NCBI GenBank assembly: GCA_003249015.1
Contig: QBLS01000003.1
Span: 124,001-188,000 of the forward strand
Length of the DNA stretch: 64,000 bases
Reading direction: 5' to 3'
Origin: Pseudanabaena sp.
GTDB lineage: Bacteria; Cyanobacteriota; Cyanobacteriia; Pseudanabaenales; Pseudanabaenaceae
Of the stretch, positions 53,205 to 61,444 are shown piece by piece. Each line of letters starts with the position of its first letter. Position 1 is the first letter of the stretch. Under the pieces are notes generated by a model. The model was not told where the DNA came from, searched no databases, and saw only the letters and a program-made list of their open reading frames with translations. Made by a program: the position numbers and the translations under genes.

Positions 53205-54248
53205 ATGAGTCAATTACTACAGCAATCGCTGTCGATTAGCTTAATCAGCAGCAGTCTGGTTTCCATCATATCCGTCAATCCACTACAAGCAGAGCCTTCT
53301 CTCTTTAGCAGAGTTCTTGCTCAGTCTGAAAGCAAAAATATTCATAATTTTAATAATCTTATCTCATGTTCTCCCTTTAAAGGATCTCTTACTCAGTCTG
53401 AACAGCAGGGAAATACAATTGTAGATATTGCCGTAACTAATCCTTCCTTTAGCACCTTAGTCAAAGCGTTAGAGGCGGCAGGACTGATAGAAACCCTCTC
53501 AGGTGAGAACTTTACGGTATTTGCTCCTACTAATGAGGCATTTGACGCGCTAACTTCAGAGGCTTTAGAGAAGTTGCTTTTACCTGAGAATCGCGAGATA
53601 TTGAGAAAAATTTTAACTTACCATGTGGTTTCTGGCTCAGTTCGCTCCACAGCATTGAAAAATGGTCAAGTGAAGACTATCGAAGGCAATGATGTGAATG
53701 TAGAGGTTGACGATCGCATGGTGAGCGTGAATGGCACAGAGGTGATCAATGCGGATATTCAAGCCAGTAATGGCATTATCCATGTAATTGGTCGAGTACT
53801 CATTCCACCTGATTTAATCAGCACACCTCAACCTCGCAGTTATATTGGCGTGGGTGGGGCGATTGGTCTGAGTGGAGATACTACGGCTCTCAGTAGTGGT
53901 GGGGCTTCGTTTTTGACTAAAAGTGTACTCTCAGAAAATTTAGCACTACATACTGCTACTGTGCTGTTTGGTAGCAACATATCTTCTTCTTCTCTTGCCC
54001 TAACGCTTAATCTTCCAATTCGTGAAGAGAGCGCCAATCAAATCACGGTGATTCCCTTTCTTGGTGGTGGCGTTGCATTGAGAAATGCTGACGGATTGAC
54101 TGTTAGCCCGATGGTAAGCGGTGGATTAGATATTCCCTTATCAAAGGATTTCACTGGAACTGTTCGAGTAAATGCGATTTTCCCTAGCGATCGCCAAGCT
54201 GATGTGGGCATTTTAGCGGGAATTGGATTCAACTTCAGTCTATTTTAG
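53205..54248 (+). CDS. FAS1 (fasciclin) domain fused to a probable outer-membrane beta-barrel
   Basis: 347 residues: signal peptide (about 1-29), linker, FAS1 domain (about 72-205; TIVDIAVTNPSFSTLVKALEAAGL, NFTVFAPTNEAFDAL, LTYHVVSGSV, NGIIHVIGRVLIPP), then a C-terminal part of amphipathic strands with many Gly and Ser (YIGVGGAIGLSG, VIPFLGGGVAL, MVSGGLDIPL, AGIGFNFSLF). The last residue is Phe with alternating hydrophobics, the usual signal of an outer-membrane barrel. FAS1 domains mediate adhesion. It lies between the two-component genes and devBCA and probably shares their control. Confidence 0.85.
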   Translation: MSQLLQQSLSISLISSSLVSIISVNPLQAEPSLFSRVLAQSESKNIHNFNNLISCSPFKGSLTQSEQQGNTIVDIAVTNPSFSTLVKALEAAGLIETLSGENFTVFAPTNEAFDALTSEALEKLLLPENREILRKILTYHVVSGSVRSTALKNGQVKTIEGNDVNVEVDDRMVSVNGTEVINADIQASNGIIHVIGRVLIPPDLISTPQPRSYIGVGGAIGLSGDTTALSSGGASFLTKSVLSENLALHTATVLFGSNISSSSLALTLNLPIREESANQITVIPFLGGGVALRNADGLTVSPMVSGGLDIPLSKDFTGTVRVNAIFPSDRQADVGILAGIGFNFSLF

Positions 54249-54268
54249 TCAAGTGAATAGGTGAATTT

Positions 54269-55456
54269 ATGGCTGAATCTGTAAAGAGACAACCTCCTGA
54301 TTTACGCTTATTGGTTGGGATTGGTATTGCTTCCATTGTTTTGGTGGGTGGTGTCGGAATTTATCTTTTTACTCAGAAAAATACTGATGATTCTATTTCG
54401 CCAAATATCCTCACTAAGCCTGTTGTCCAATCAATCAATGCTCTAGGGCGATTGGAACCTAAAAATCAAGTGGTTAAAGTTTCTGCTCCGACTAGCATGG
54501 GAAGTGGTAGCCGAATTTTACAACTATTGGTAAATGAAGGCGATCTAGTTAAAGCCAATCAAGTGATTGCGGTATTGGATTCTCGCGATCGCCTACAAGC
54601 TAACTTAGTAGAAAGTCAAAGGCAAGTAGAACTAGCAAAAGCAAAACTAGAACAAGTACTGGCAGGCGCGAAGCAGGGAGAAGTGTCGGCAAATGTAGCA
54701 GCGATCGCTAGACTGGAGGCGGATTTAAATGGTGAAATCCAAACTCAAAAGGCGAATATTCGTAAATTGCAAGCAGGGCTTGAAAATGCCAAATCTGAAT
54801 TGCAGCGCAATCAATCTTTATTTGATCAAGGTGCAATCTCAAATTCAAGTTTAGATACAAGAAGATTGACATTTGCAACTGCCCAAGCAGAACTTAATGC
54901 TGCTGAAGCCACTTTGGAACGTACCCAAACCTCCCTAAAAGAGCAGGTTAATCAAGCATTAGGAACGCTTGATCAAACCTTAGAAGTTCGCCCATCGGAT
55001 ATTGCTGCCGCTCAAGTTGAAGTTGACTTGGCGATCGCAACAGTTGCCAAAAATAAAGCCGAATTAGATCTAGCCTTTGTTCGCAGTCCCGCCGCAGGGC
55101 GAATTTTGAAAATAAATACCCGCTCTTCTGAAACTATCGGTAGTAACGGCATTGTCGAACTAGGGCAAACTGAACAAATGGTAGTCGTGGCTGAGGTCTA
55201 TGAGAGTGATATTGCTAAAGTCAAAGAGGGGCAATCTGTCAAAATCACCAGTCCTAGCGGCGCATTTACGAATCAGTTAAGTGGAAAAGTTGCTCAAATC
55301 GGCTTCAAGGTAGCAAAGCAAGATGTGCTGAATACTGACCCAACAGCCGCCACAGATGCTCGTGTGATAGAAGTGAAAATTCTTTTAGACTCACCATCAA
55401 GTCAACAAGTGGAGCGATTCACTAATATGCAAGTGAATGTGGAGATTTTTCTATGA
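54269..55456 (+). CDS. devB: DevB-type membrane-fusion protein, second copy
   Basis: 395 residues. A membrane anchor (about 15-35), the DevB signature INALGRLEPKNQVVKVSAPT (about 53-72), a lipoyl half-motif, a coiled coil (about 105-255), the second half (FVRSPAAGRILKINTRSSE) and a barrel domain. The first copy at 8974 has the same architecture. It connects DevC/DevA to an outer-membrane channel. It starts 20 bp after the FAS1 gene and overlaps devC by 4 bp. Confidence 0.92.
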   Translation: MAESVKRQPPDLRLLVGIGIASIVLVGGVGIYLFTQKNTDDSISPNILTKPVVQSINALGRLEPKNQVVKVSAPTSMGSGSRILQLLVNEGDLVKANQVIAVLDSRDRLQANLVESQRQVELAKAKLEQVLAGAKQGEVSANVAAIARLEADLNGEIQTQKANIRKLQAGLENAKSELQRNQSLFDQGAISNSSLDTRRLTFATAQAELNAAEATLERTQTSLKEQVNQALGTLDQTLEVRPSDIAAAQVEVDLAIATVAKNKAELDLAFVRSPAAGRILKINTRSSETIGSNGIVELGQTEQMVVVAEVYESDIAKVKEGQSVKITSPSGAFTNQLSGKVAQIGFKVAKQDVLNTDPTAATDARVIEVKILLDSPSSQQVERFTNMQVNVEIFL

Positions 55457-56610
55457 TAATTAGAGATATTCCCTTAGCATGGCAGCAACTCATTCGCCAA
55501 AAGACCAGATTTGCAGTGGCGACAATGGGAATCGGCTTTTCGGTCATCTTAATTTTAGTTCAGCTAGGATTCAAAAATGCTTTATTTGATGCGAATACAC
55601 TGATTCCGACTTTGATTCAGTCAGATTTAGTAATGATTAGCCCTCAAGCGAAGAATTTTGGCAATCTTAGTTCATTTCCGCGAAGGCGATTATTTCAGGC
55701 ACAAAATCTGGCGGGCGTAGAATCTACTGCTCCGTTATACGCACAGCTAGGTAGTTGGCGCAATCCACAAACAAAGCTCAAAGCGCCAATCTTAGTGTTA
55801 GGATTTAACCCCGCTCAAGTTGCCTTGAATATTCCTGAACTAGAGCAACAGGCTCCGCTCCTTCAGGGATCAGATATATTTTTGCTCGATCGCTTGTCGG
55901 CAAAAGAGTATAAACAGGCGATCGATGAGTTAGATAAAGGTGAAAAACTAACCACGGAATTGCAAGGTCGTAAAATTACAGTTGTTGGATTATTTACCCT
56001 TGGCGGTTCTTTCACGGCTAATACCCATCTAGTCACCAGCGATCAGAATTTCTTTCGGGCTTTTTCACAACAGCCGCCATCTTCAGTTAATTTGGGTTTA
56101 GTTAAGCTCAAAGATGGAAGCGATCCCGTCGCAACTGCTAGGGCATTAGAAGCGATTTTAGAGAATGATGTTAAGGTTTTTACGAAAGCAGAATATATAA
56201 ATTTTGAGAAAAACTATTGGCAAAATAATACTTCCGTTGGCTTTATTTTCTCTTTTGGCGTAGTAATTGGCTTTGTCGTAGGAGTGATTATTGTCTATCA
56301 AATTATCTATGGTGACGTACTCGATCACATTGCAGAATATGCAACACTCAAGGCAATGGGTTATCGAAATATTTATCTATTTGGTGTAGTTTTTCAGCAG
56401 GTTTTGATTTTAGCAGTTGCTGGTTATATTCCAGGCGCTTTAATTTCCTTTGGTTTATATAACTTTCTGCGGAATGTAACAAATCTACCAATCATCTTCG
56501 CCTTTGGAGAGGCTTTTGAGGTCTTAATTTTAACTATAATCATGTGTCTGATTTCTGGCACGATTACTTTACAAAAGTTGCGTTCTGCCGATCCTGCGGA
56601 GATTTTTTAA
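55453..56610 (+). CDS. devC: DevC-type ABC permease, second copy
   Basis: 385 residues with the same topology as the copy at 13073: one N-terminal membrane segment, a large periplasmic domain and three C-terminal segments, the coupling helix IAEYATLKAMGYRN and the terminus LRSADPAEIF. The start ATG overlaps the devB stop (ATGA). It is followed 5 bp later by devA, forming a tight devBCA operon. Confidence 0.93.
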   Translation: MIIRDIPLAWQQLIRQKTRFAVATMGIGFSVILILVQLGFKNALFDANTLIPTLIQSDLVMISPQAKNFGNLSSFPRRRLFQAQNLAGVESTAPLYAQLGSWRNPQTKLKAPILVLGFNPAQVALNIPELEQQAPLLQGSDIFLLDRLSAKEYKQAIDELDKGEKLTTELQGRKITVVGLFTLGGSFTANTHLVTSDQNFFRAFSQQPPSSVNLGLVKLKDGSDPVATARALEAILENDVKVFTKAEYINFEKNYWQNNTSVGFIFSFGVVIGFVVGVIIVYQIIYGDVLDHIAEYATLKAMGYRNIYLFGVVFQQVLILAVAGYIPGALISFGLYNFLRNVTNLPIIFAFGEAFEVLILTIIMCLISGTITLQKLRSADPAEIF

Positions 56611-56615
56611 GAACT

Positions 56616-57320
56616 ATGCAATCTCAAATTCTTACTCAATCTATATCCTCAGCCTTAGCAATTTCTATTTCCCATTTAGATTATTATTTTGGCAAAGGTC
56701 GCCTGCGAAAACAAACTCTATTCGATCTAAGTTTGGAGATTAAATCTGGGGACATTGTGATTATGACGGGTCCTTCAGGTTCAGGTAAAACTACTTTGTT
56801 GTCTTTAATTGGTGGATTGCGATCGCCTCAATCTGGCAGTTTGATCGTAATGGGGAAAGAACTCTGTGGAGCAAGTTCAGAACAGGTAATTCAGACCCGT
56901 AGGCAAATCGGTTACATCTTCCAAGCTCATAACCTTTTAGAAAGTTTGACAGCACAACAAAATGTGGAAATGTCTTTGCAACTCCATCAATATCTTTCGC
57001 CAGTAGAACGGAAGTTTAAAGCCAAAGAAGTGCTGACAGCCGTGGGTTTAGGCGATCGTATTAATTACTATCCTGATAGCTTGTCTGGTGGTCAAAAGCA
57101 AAGGGTGGCGATCGCACGGGCATTAGTAGCAAATCCTGCGATCGTCCTAGCAGACGAACCAACGGCTTCACTAGATAAAAAATCTGGTCGAGATGTAGTA
57201 GAAATCTTACAAAGACTGGCTAAAGATCAAGGCTGTACTATTCTGCTAGTGACTCATGATAATCGCATTCTCGACATTGCCGATCGCATTATCAACATGG
57301 AAGATGGCAAACTGGCTTAA
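56616..57320 (+). CDS. devA: DevA-type ABC ATPase, second copy
   Basis: 234 residues from the ATG at 56616; the open frame extends further upstream but overlaps devC. Walker A GPSGSGKTTL, Q-loop YIFQAHNL, signature LSGGQKQRVAIARAL, Walker B VLADEPTASLD and THD are intact. The opening LDYYFGKGRLRKQTLFDL is DevA-like. The DNA matches the first copy in many positions, but the decayed copies at 19.1 and 20.6 kb derive from the first copy, not this one. Confidence 0.93.
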   Translation: MQSQILTQSISSALAISISHLDYYFGKGRLRKQTLFDLSLEIKSGDIVIMTGPSGSGKTTLLSLIGGLRSPQSGSLIVMGKELCGASSEQVIQTRRQIGYIFQAHNLLESLTAQQNVEMSLQLHQYLSPVERKFKAKEVLTAVGLGDRINYYPDSLSGGQKQRVAIARALVANPAIVLADEPTASLDKKSGRDVVEILQRLAKDQGCTILLVTHDNRILDIADRIINMEDGKLA

Positions 57321-57398
57321 AATTTTAAAACTCTCTCACGGGGGATACCAGCACCTACTCAATCAGTTTAAGATTATTAGAAGTTAGTTATTGTCGAT

Positions 57399-57725
57399 AT
57401 GGAAGTTGTATTTCTGATTTTTGCATTATTGAAAGGTTTATATTCACTATATGTCGCTCTTATAAATTGCAAGAACTTACTTACTAGAACTATTAAATTT
57501 TCTGATGTGAGTGATGAAAATCTATTATCTTCTATCACATATCGCACCATTTTGCTCCTTATTGAGTTGTTTGGCACTTGCTTGACGATGATCCCTCTCC
57601 TACTAGAATTTTCAAACATGAGATATATGTTACTTGGCTTTGCAATCTGGTTTATGGCAGGAGCAATTGAAGATTTTACTGAACTCCTAGTTTATCGTTT
57701 TGAGCAGAAAAGGCGACAAGCTTAA
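57399..57725 (+). CDS. small integral membrane protein
   Basis: 108 residues with three hydrophobic segments (about 3-22, 48-68, 73-95). No family recognised. It follows devA by 78 bp on the same strand and may belong to the exporter transcript. AT-rich with no HIP1 site. A minus-strand frame (57377-57619) overlaps but looks like a shadow. Confidence 0.55.
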   Translation: MEVVFLIFALLKGLYSLYVALINCKNLLTRTIKFSDVSDENLLSSITYRTILLLIELFGTCLTMIPLLLEFSNMRYMLLGFAIWFMAGAIEDFTELLVYRFEQKRRQA

Positions 57726-57819
57726 TTTAATAATGTATTTAACAATGTGATGCAGTTTCAAAACCAAAAGAGCAATCCGTTGCTCAATTAATATAAAAAT
57801 CTAGTATATGGAGGTAATT

Positions 57820-58035
57820 ATGCAAAATCAAAACTGTCCTAAATGTGATGGGAAGATGGATGTAGGAAAGGTGACGGGTGAAACTTTGGCATACTATTCA
57901 AATCTACAGAAAAAACGCTTTAAACTTCCTGTACTTTTCAACAAAGCTTGTGCCTGTCTCGGCTGTGGATACGTTGAGTTATATCTCGATGTAAACGCTT
58001 TAAATCAAAGGATACAGTCCAATGGCTCGGACTAA
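57820..58035 (+). CDS. zinc-ribbon small protein
   Basis: 71 residues from the ATG at 57820, preceded by GGAGGT at about 57811-57816; an ATG at 57808 overlaps that site and is rejected. Four cysteines form a treble pattern, CPKC near the N-terminus and CACLGCGYVELYL at the C-terminal half, typical of a zinc ribbon that ends in a beta strand. Similar small cyanobacterial or bacterial proteins are of unknown function. Same strand as its neighbours on both sides. Confidence 0.75.
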   Translation: MQNQNCPKCDGKMDVGKVTGETLAYYSNLQKKRFKLPVLFNKACACLGCGYVELYLDVNALNQRIQSNGSD

Positions 58036-58070
58036 TATTAAATGTTTAACTTTTATATAAGGAGTTAAGA

Positions 58071-58544
58071 ATGGAGACTTCAGGGATTCAAGAGCGCCCA
58101 CTCGATGATGGTGAGTTAGAAGAGTTGCGGCAACTCTCCGAAGACGGAATCGAATACATTTGTGGGTTGGTCGATAACCTTCCCACAAACCTCAACGCCG
58201 AAATTCTTGTCCGAGGAATTCGATCCGCTGTTGATGCAATGCGCGAAGGACGAGCAGGATCTGCATACGAGGATCTTGAGCAAGTTGCATATGCCTTTGG
58301 CTCACTGTGGGGAGATCAAGTCAAGAATGAGTTGCATTGGGATTGGATATATTTGGATTGCGGACTAGAAGGATACGCCATTGCATCGCCAGATCGATCA
58401 ATTGTCAACTTTCCCCATCACTATATTTATCGCATCATTAGCGATCCGACCCAAGACAACTCCATCGCTCTACTGTTCAATATGCTCCGTGCAGGTCGCC
58501 TACCCAATGCTGTTGTTCCACGGTCGTACACCATATTCCATTAG
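58071..58544 (+). CDS. hypothetical protein, DUF3806-like
   Basis: 157 residues. The mid-part (AYAFGSLWGDQVKNELHWDWIYLDCGLEGYAIASPDRSIVNFPHHYIYRII) resembles DUF3806, a domain of unknown role often found in immunity- or contact-type contexts. The N-terminus is acidic. The ATG at 58071 has AAGGAG about 8 nt upstream. It lies 35 bp after the zinc-ribbon gene. No catalytic residues known. Confidence 0.6.
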   Translation: METSGIQERPLDDGELEELRQLSEDGIEYICGLVDNLPTNLNAEILVRGIRSAVDAMREGRAGSAYEDLEQVAYAFGSLWGDQVKNELHWDWIYLDCGLEGYAIASPDRSIVNFPHHYIYRIISDPTQDNSIALLFNMLRAGRLPNAVVPRSYTIFH

Positions 58545-58678
58545 GCACTTAATTATTCGTTGTACACGTCCGATGCAACCTCTAACGTGATAGCAGATTA
58601 GCTTTATCCGCTATGCTAAAGTAACTCTGCTTGAAATTCTGAAACTACACACTATAGATAATTCAAGTAAGAAAAATA

Positions 58679-58733
58679 GGGCTTCGACTCCGCTCAGCCA
58701 GACTATATTGATGGCTGAGCGGAGCCGAAGCCT
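58679..58733. repeat. inverted pair of the GGCTTCGACTYCGCTCAGCC repeat
   Basis: Arms 58679-58700 and 58712-58733 pair with one mismatch around ACTATATTGA. Same unit at 25164 and 61296. Confidence 0.75.
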
Positions 58734-58861
58734 CTCTAAATTATTTAGAACTACTATAATAGCGATCGCACAAATAAGAGAGATAACCAATCATTGGGAC
58801 GGACTAAAAAATGATATTTTGAATGCAAGCCAAAATATCTTCGCCACTCAATTTAGCCCTT

Positions 58862-59488
58862 ATGTCCAACCCTGTTTTTGTTCTTGCCTCAGCCTCCCCT
58901 ACGCGCAAAAAAATCTTAGAGAATGCGGGTATTAACCCAATGGTGAGGGTGAGTTATTTTGATGAAGAGGCAATTCAAGTTAGTGATCCGACCTCATTGG
59001 TACTGACCTTGGCGCAATGCAAGGCTAGGGCAGTTTTACCAGATATTACGCAAGAACTGGCGGGACAGAATGCTTTGATTATGGGTTGTGACTCGATCAT
59101 GTACCTCAATGGCTTGATCTATGGCAAACCTGAATCCGAAGCTGTCGCGATCGCCACATGGCAGAAAATGCGCGGCAACTATTGCGAACTTTATACAGGA
59201 CATTGCTTAATTGATACCAAAACTCAGCGCACCGTTATGCGCTACGGCGTAACTAAAGTGTATTTCAGTAATGTTACTGATGCGGAAATTATGAGCTACG
59301 CCAGTTCAGGGGAACCCCTGTGCTGTGCGGGTTGCTTTACCTTAGAGAAGTTGGGTGGATTTTTAATTGAGAAGATAGAAGGCTGCCATACTAATGTTTT
59401 GGGATTGAGCTTGCCCATATTACGGCAGATGCTCGCTGAACTAGGCTATGGCATCCACTTCAGCAACCATGGAACCACGATTAAATGA
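58862..59488 (+). CDS. Maf-family nucleotide pyrophosphatase
   Basis: 208 residues from the ATG at 58862; an upstream ATG at 58823 adds 13 residues that do not match the family. Maf hallmarks: VLASASPTRKKIL, GCDSIMYLNGLIYGKP and a C-terminal GCHTNVLGLSLPILRQML. Maf proteins hydrolyse noncanonical or canonical NTPs and affect septum formation and translation fidelity; the specific subfamily (YhdE or YceF type) is not clear. It overlaps menD by 4 bp. Confidence 0.85.
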   Translation: MSNPVFVLASASPTRKKILENAGINPMVRVSYFDEEAIQVSDPTSLVLTLAQCKARAVLPDITQELAGQNALIMGCDSIMYLNGLIYGKPESEAVAIATWQKMRGNYCELYTGHCLIDTKTQRTVMRYGVTKVYFSNVTDAEIMSYASSGEPLCCAGCFTLEKLGGFLIEKIEGCHTNVLGLSLPILRQMLAELGYGIHFSNHGTTIK

Positions 59489-61284
59489 ATACTGCTAATC
59501 GAAATACGCTCTGGGCAAGTATTGTTGTGGAAGAACTCTATCGCTCTGGGGTCAGAGCGGTTTGCATTTCCCCAGGATCGCGTTCGACTCCATTGGTGAT
59601 CGCCTTTGCAGAACTGCGCGATCGCTATGCTGACTTTCAGATATTTGTGCATATTGATGAACGTTCCAGCAGTTTTTTTGCCCTAGGTTTAGCCAAAATT
59701 AAAATGTCACCAGTGGCGCTGCTATGCACTTCAGGAACGGCAGCGGCGAACTATTATCCTGCAATTATTGAGGCTTATTACAGTCGTATCCCTCTAGTGG
59801 TGATGACCGCCGATCGTCCTCCTGAAATGCGCGATTGTGGTTCTGGGCAAACTATTGATCAGATTAATCTTTATGGTAAACACGTTCGCTATTTCTTTGA
59901 GGTGGGTACGCCTGAGATTTTGGGATTTCGGTTACGATATCTGCGATCGCTGATTGGGCGTGCGGTCAGTATAGCGATGGGCAAAGGCGAAACCGCAGCA
60001 GGGGCAATCCATCTTAACTTCCCTTTTGCCGATCCGATGGCTCCCTTTCCTGTTCCCACTGATATTCCTGACGATCTTGACTTGAGTAGTCCCGAAGCTA
60101 TGTTAGGCAATCCTCTCGGTACAGCCTACAGCCAGATTATTGCGGGTCAGAGAATATTTGATGATGAAATAATCGCCACGATCGCCAATCAAATCATTAG
60201 CTGTCCACGGGGGGTAATTGTGGTCGGCGTGTATGACGCGCCAGCAGGATTTTTGAAAGCAGTGCGAGCCTTGGCACAGGCGACAGGCTATCCCCTATTA
60301 ATCGAGGCAACAGGAAGCGATCGCCATGGTGCGATTGGACATTACGACAGTTTTTTGCGATCGCCTAACTTCGCTCAAAGTCATGCACCTGCGATCGTGA
60401 TTCGGTTCGGTGCGATGCCCACCTCTAAAAGCTATTTGCTCTGGCTAGAAAGACATATTGGCTGTCAGCAAATTGTGGTCGGTAGCATTAACAGTGATCC
60501 TACCCATGGATTCACACAGGCTCTCAATGTGGAAACTGTCAGCTTTTGCGAACAGTTAGCCAATTATTTGAATAGCTATGCCCAGACTGCTTGGCAAGAT
60601 CCACAATGGCGTTTGGATTTTGAACTAGCGGAGACGATCGCTTGTGCAGCGATCGCTAATTCGCTGCGGTCAATTGATGAATTATTTGATGGCAAAGTTT
60701 ATGCGGAATTAGCAGAAATCCTGCCTGCGGAAACCTATATTTACGTGGCAAGTAGTACACCGATTCGGGATTTGGATACATTTTTTCACAGCAGTTTACC
60801 AATTACGATTCTGGCAAATCGCGGCGCAAATGGAATTGACGGCACGATTTCTAGCGCCCTTGGTGCGGCTTGTGGGTGCGATCGCCCGATGGTTCTCATT
60901 TGTGGTGATTTAGCGTTCTATCACGATCTCAATGGATTATTAGCTGCCAAAAAATACAATATTTCCCTAACTATCATTCTTTTAAATAATGATGGCGGCG
61001 GCATCTTCAATCTATTGCCGATCGCCAAGTTTGAGGATACCTTTGAAGAATTCTTCGGCACTGCTCACGGTTTGGACTTCGCGCCCCTAGTGACAGCTTA
61101 CGCTTGTGAATATGTCTCGATCAAAGATTGGCAACATCTGCGCGAGGCGGTAACTAGTTCGATCTCCGCAACTGGTACTCAAGTATTAGAGGTCAGAACC
61201 AATCGCGATCGCAATCGACAGTTACATTTCGACATTTGGCAGCAGGTGATCGCAGATTGCGATCGCAGTTTTGAGAGAGCTTAG
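59485..61284 (+). CDS. menD: MenD, SEPHCHC synthase (phylloquinone biosynthesis)
   Basis: 599 residues of a thiamin-diphosphate enzyme. MenD features are VCISPGSRSTPLVIAFAE, HIDERSSSFFALGLAK (ThDP Glu), LLCTSGTAAANYYPAIIEAY, DCGSGQTIDQINLYGKHVR and the ThDP-binding region LICGDLAFYHDLNGLLA ... LNNDGGGIFNLLP. It condenses isochorismate with 2-oxoglutarate; in cyanobacteria the pathway makes phylloquinone for photosystem I. Start ATG overlaps maf (ATGA). Confidence 0.95.
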   Translation: MNTANRNTLWASIVVEELYRSGVRAVCISPGSRSTPLVIAFAELRDRYADFQIFVHIDERSSSFFALGLAKIKMSPVALLCTSGTAAANYYPAIIEAYYSRIPLVVMTADRPPEMRDCGSGQTIDQINLYGKHVRYFFEVGTPEILGFRLRYLRSLIGRAVSIAMGKGETAAGAIHLNFPFADPMAPFPVPTDIPDDLDLSSPEAMLGNPLGTAYSQIIAGQRIFDDEIIATIANQIISCPRGVIVVGVYDAPAGFLKAVRALAQATGYPLLIEATGSDRHGAIGHYDSFLRSPNFAQSHAPAIVIRFGAMPTSKSYLLWLERHIGCQQIVVGSINSDPTHGFTQALNVETVSFCEQLANYLNSYAQTAWQDPQWRLDFELAETIACAAIANSLRSIDELFDGKVYAELAEILPAETYIYVASSTPIRDLDTFFHSSLPITILANRGANGIDGTISSALGAACGCDRPMVLICGDLAFYHDLNGLLAAKKYNISLTIILLNNDGGGIFNLLPIAKFEDTFEEFFGTAHGLDFAPLVTAYACEYVSIKDWQHLREAVTSSISATGTQVLEVRTNRDRNRQLHFDIWQQVIADCDRSFERA

Positions 61285-61295
61285 CAAGTTGTGAA

Positions 61296-61395
61296 AGGCT
61301 TCGACTTCGCTCAGCCAGCCTATAAATATAAAGTGCTGGAGGCTTCGACTTCGCTCAGCCAGCGTATACAGTTAGCTGAGCGAAGTCGAAGCCTA
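61296..61395. repeat. two direct and one inverted GGCTTCGACTTCGCTCAGCC units
   Basis: Direct copies at 61296-61319 and 61340-61363, inverted copy at 61374-61395. Either direct copy can pair with the inverted one, giving alternative hairpins after menD. Confidence 0.75.
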
Positions 61396-61399
61396 ATCT

Positions 61400-61444
61400 A
61401 AAAAATAACAATGGCGGCGCGAAGCGCCGCCATTGTTATTTTTT
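61400..61444. terminator. 21-bp perfect palindrome at the ABC exporter end
   Basis: Arms 61400-61420 and 61424-61444 pair perfectly around GAA, with terminal A6/T6. The right arm includes two of three bases of the ABC-gene stop codon. Bidirectional terminator. Confidence 0.8.

Noticed and set aside
57377-57619. 80-residue minus-strand frame opposite the small membrane protein
   Set aside because: The plus-strand frame has a better start and clear membrane segments; this one looks like its shadow.
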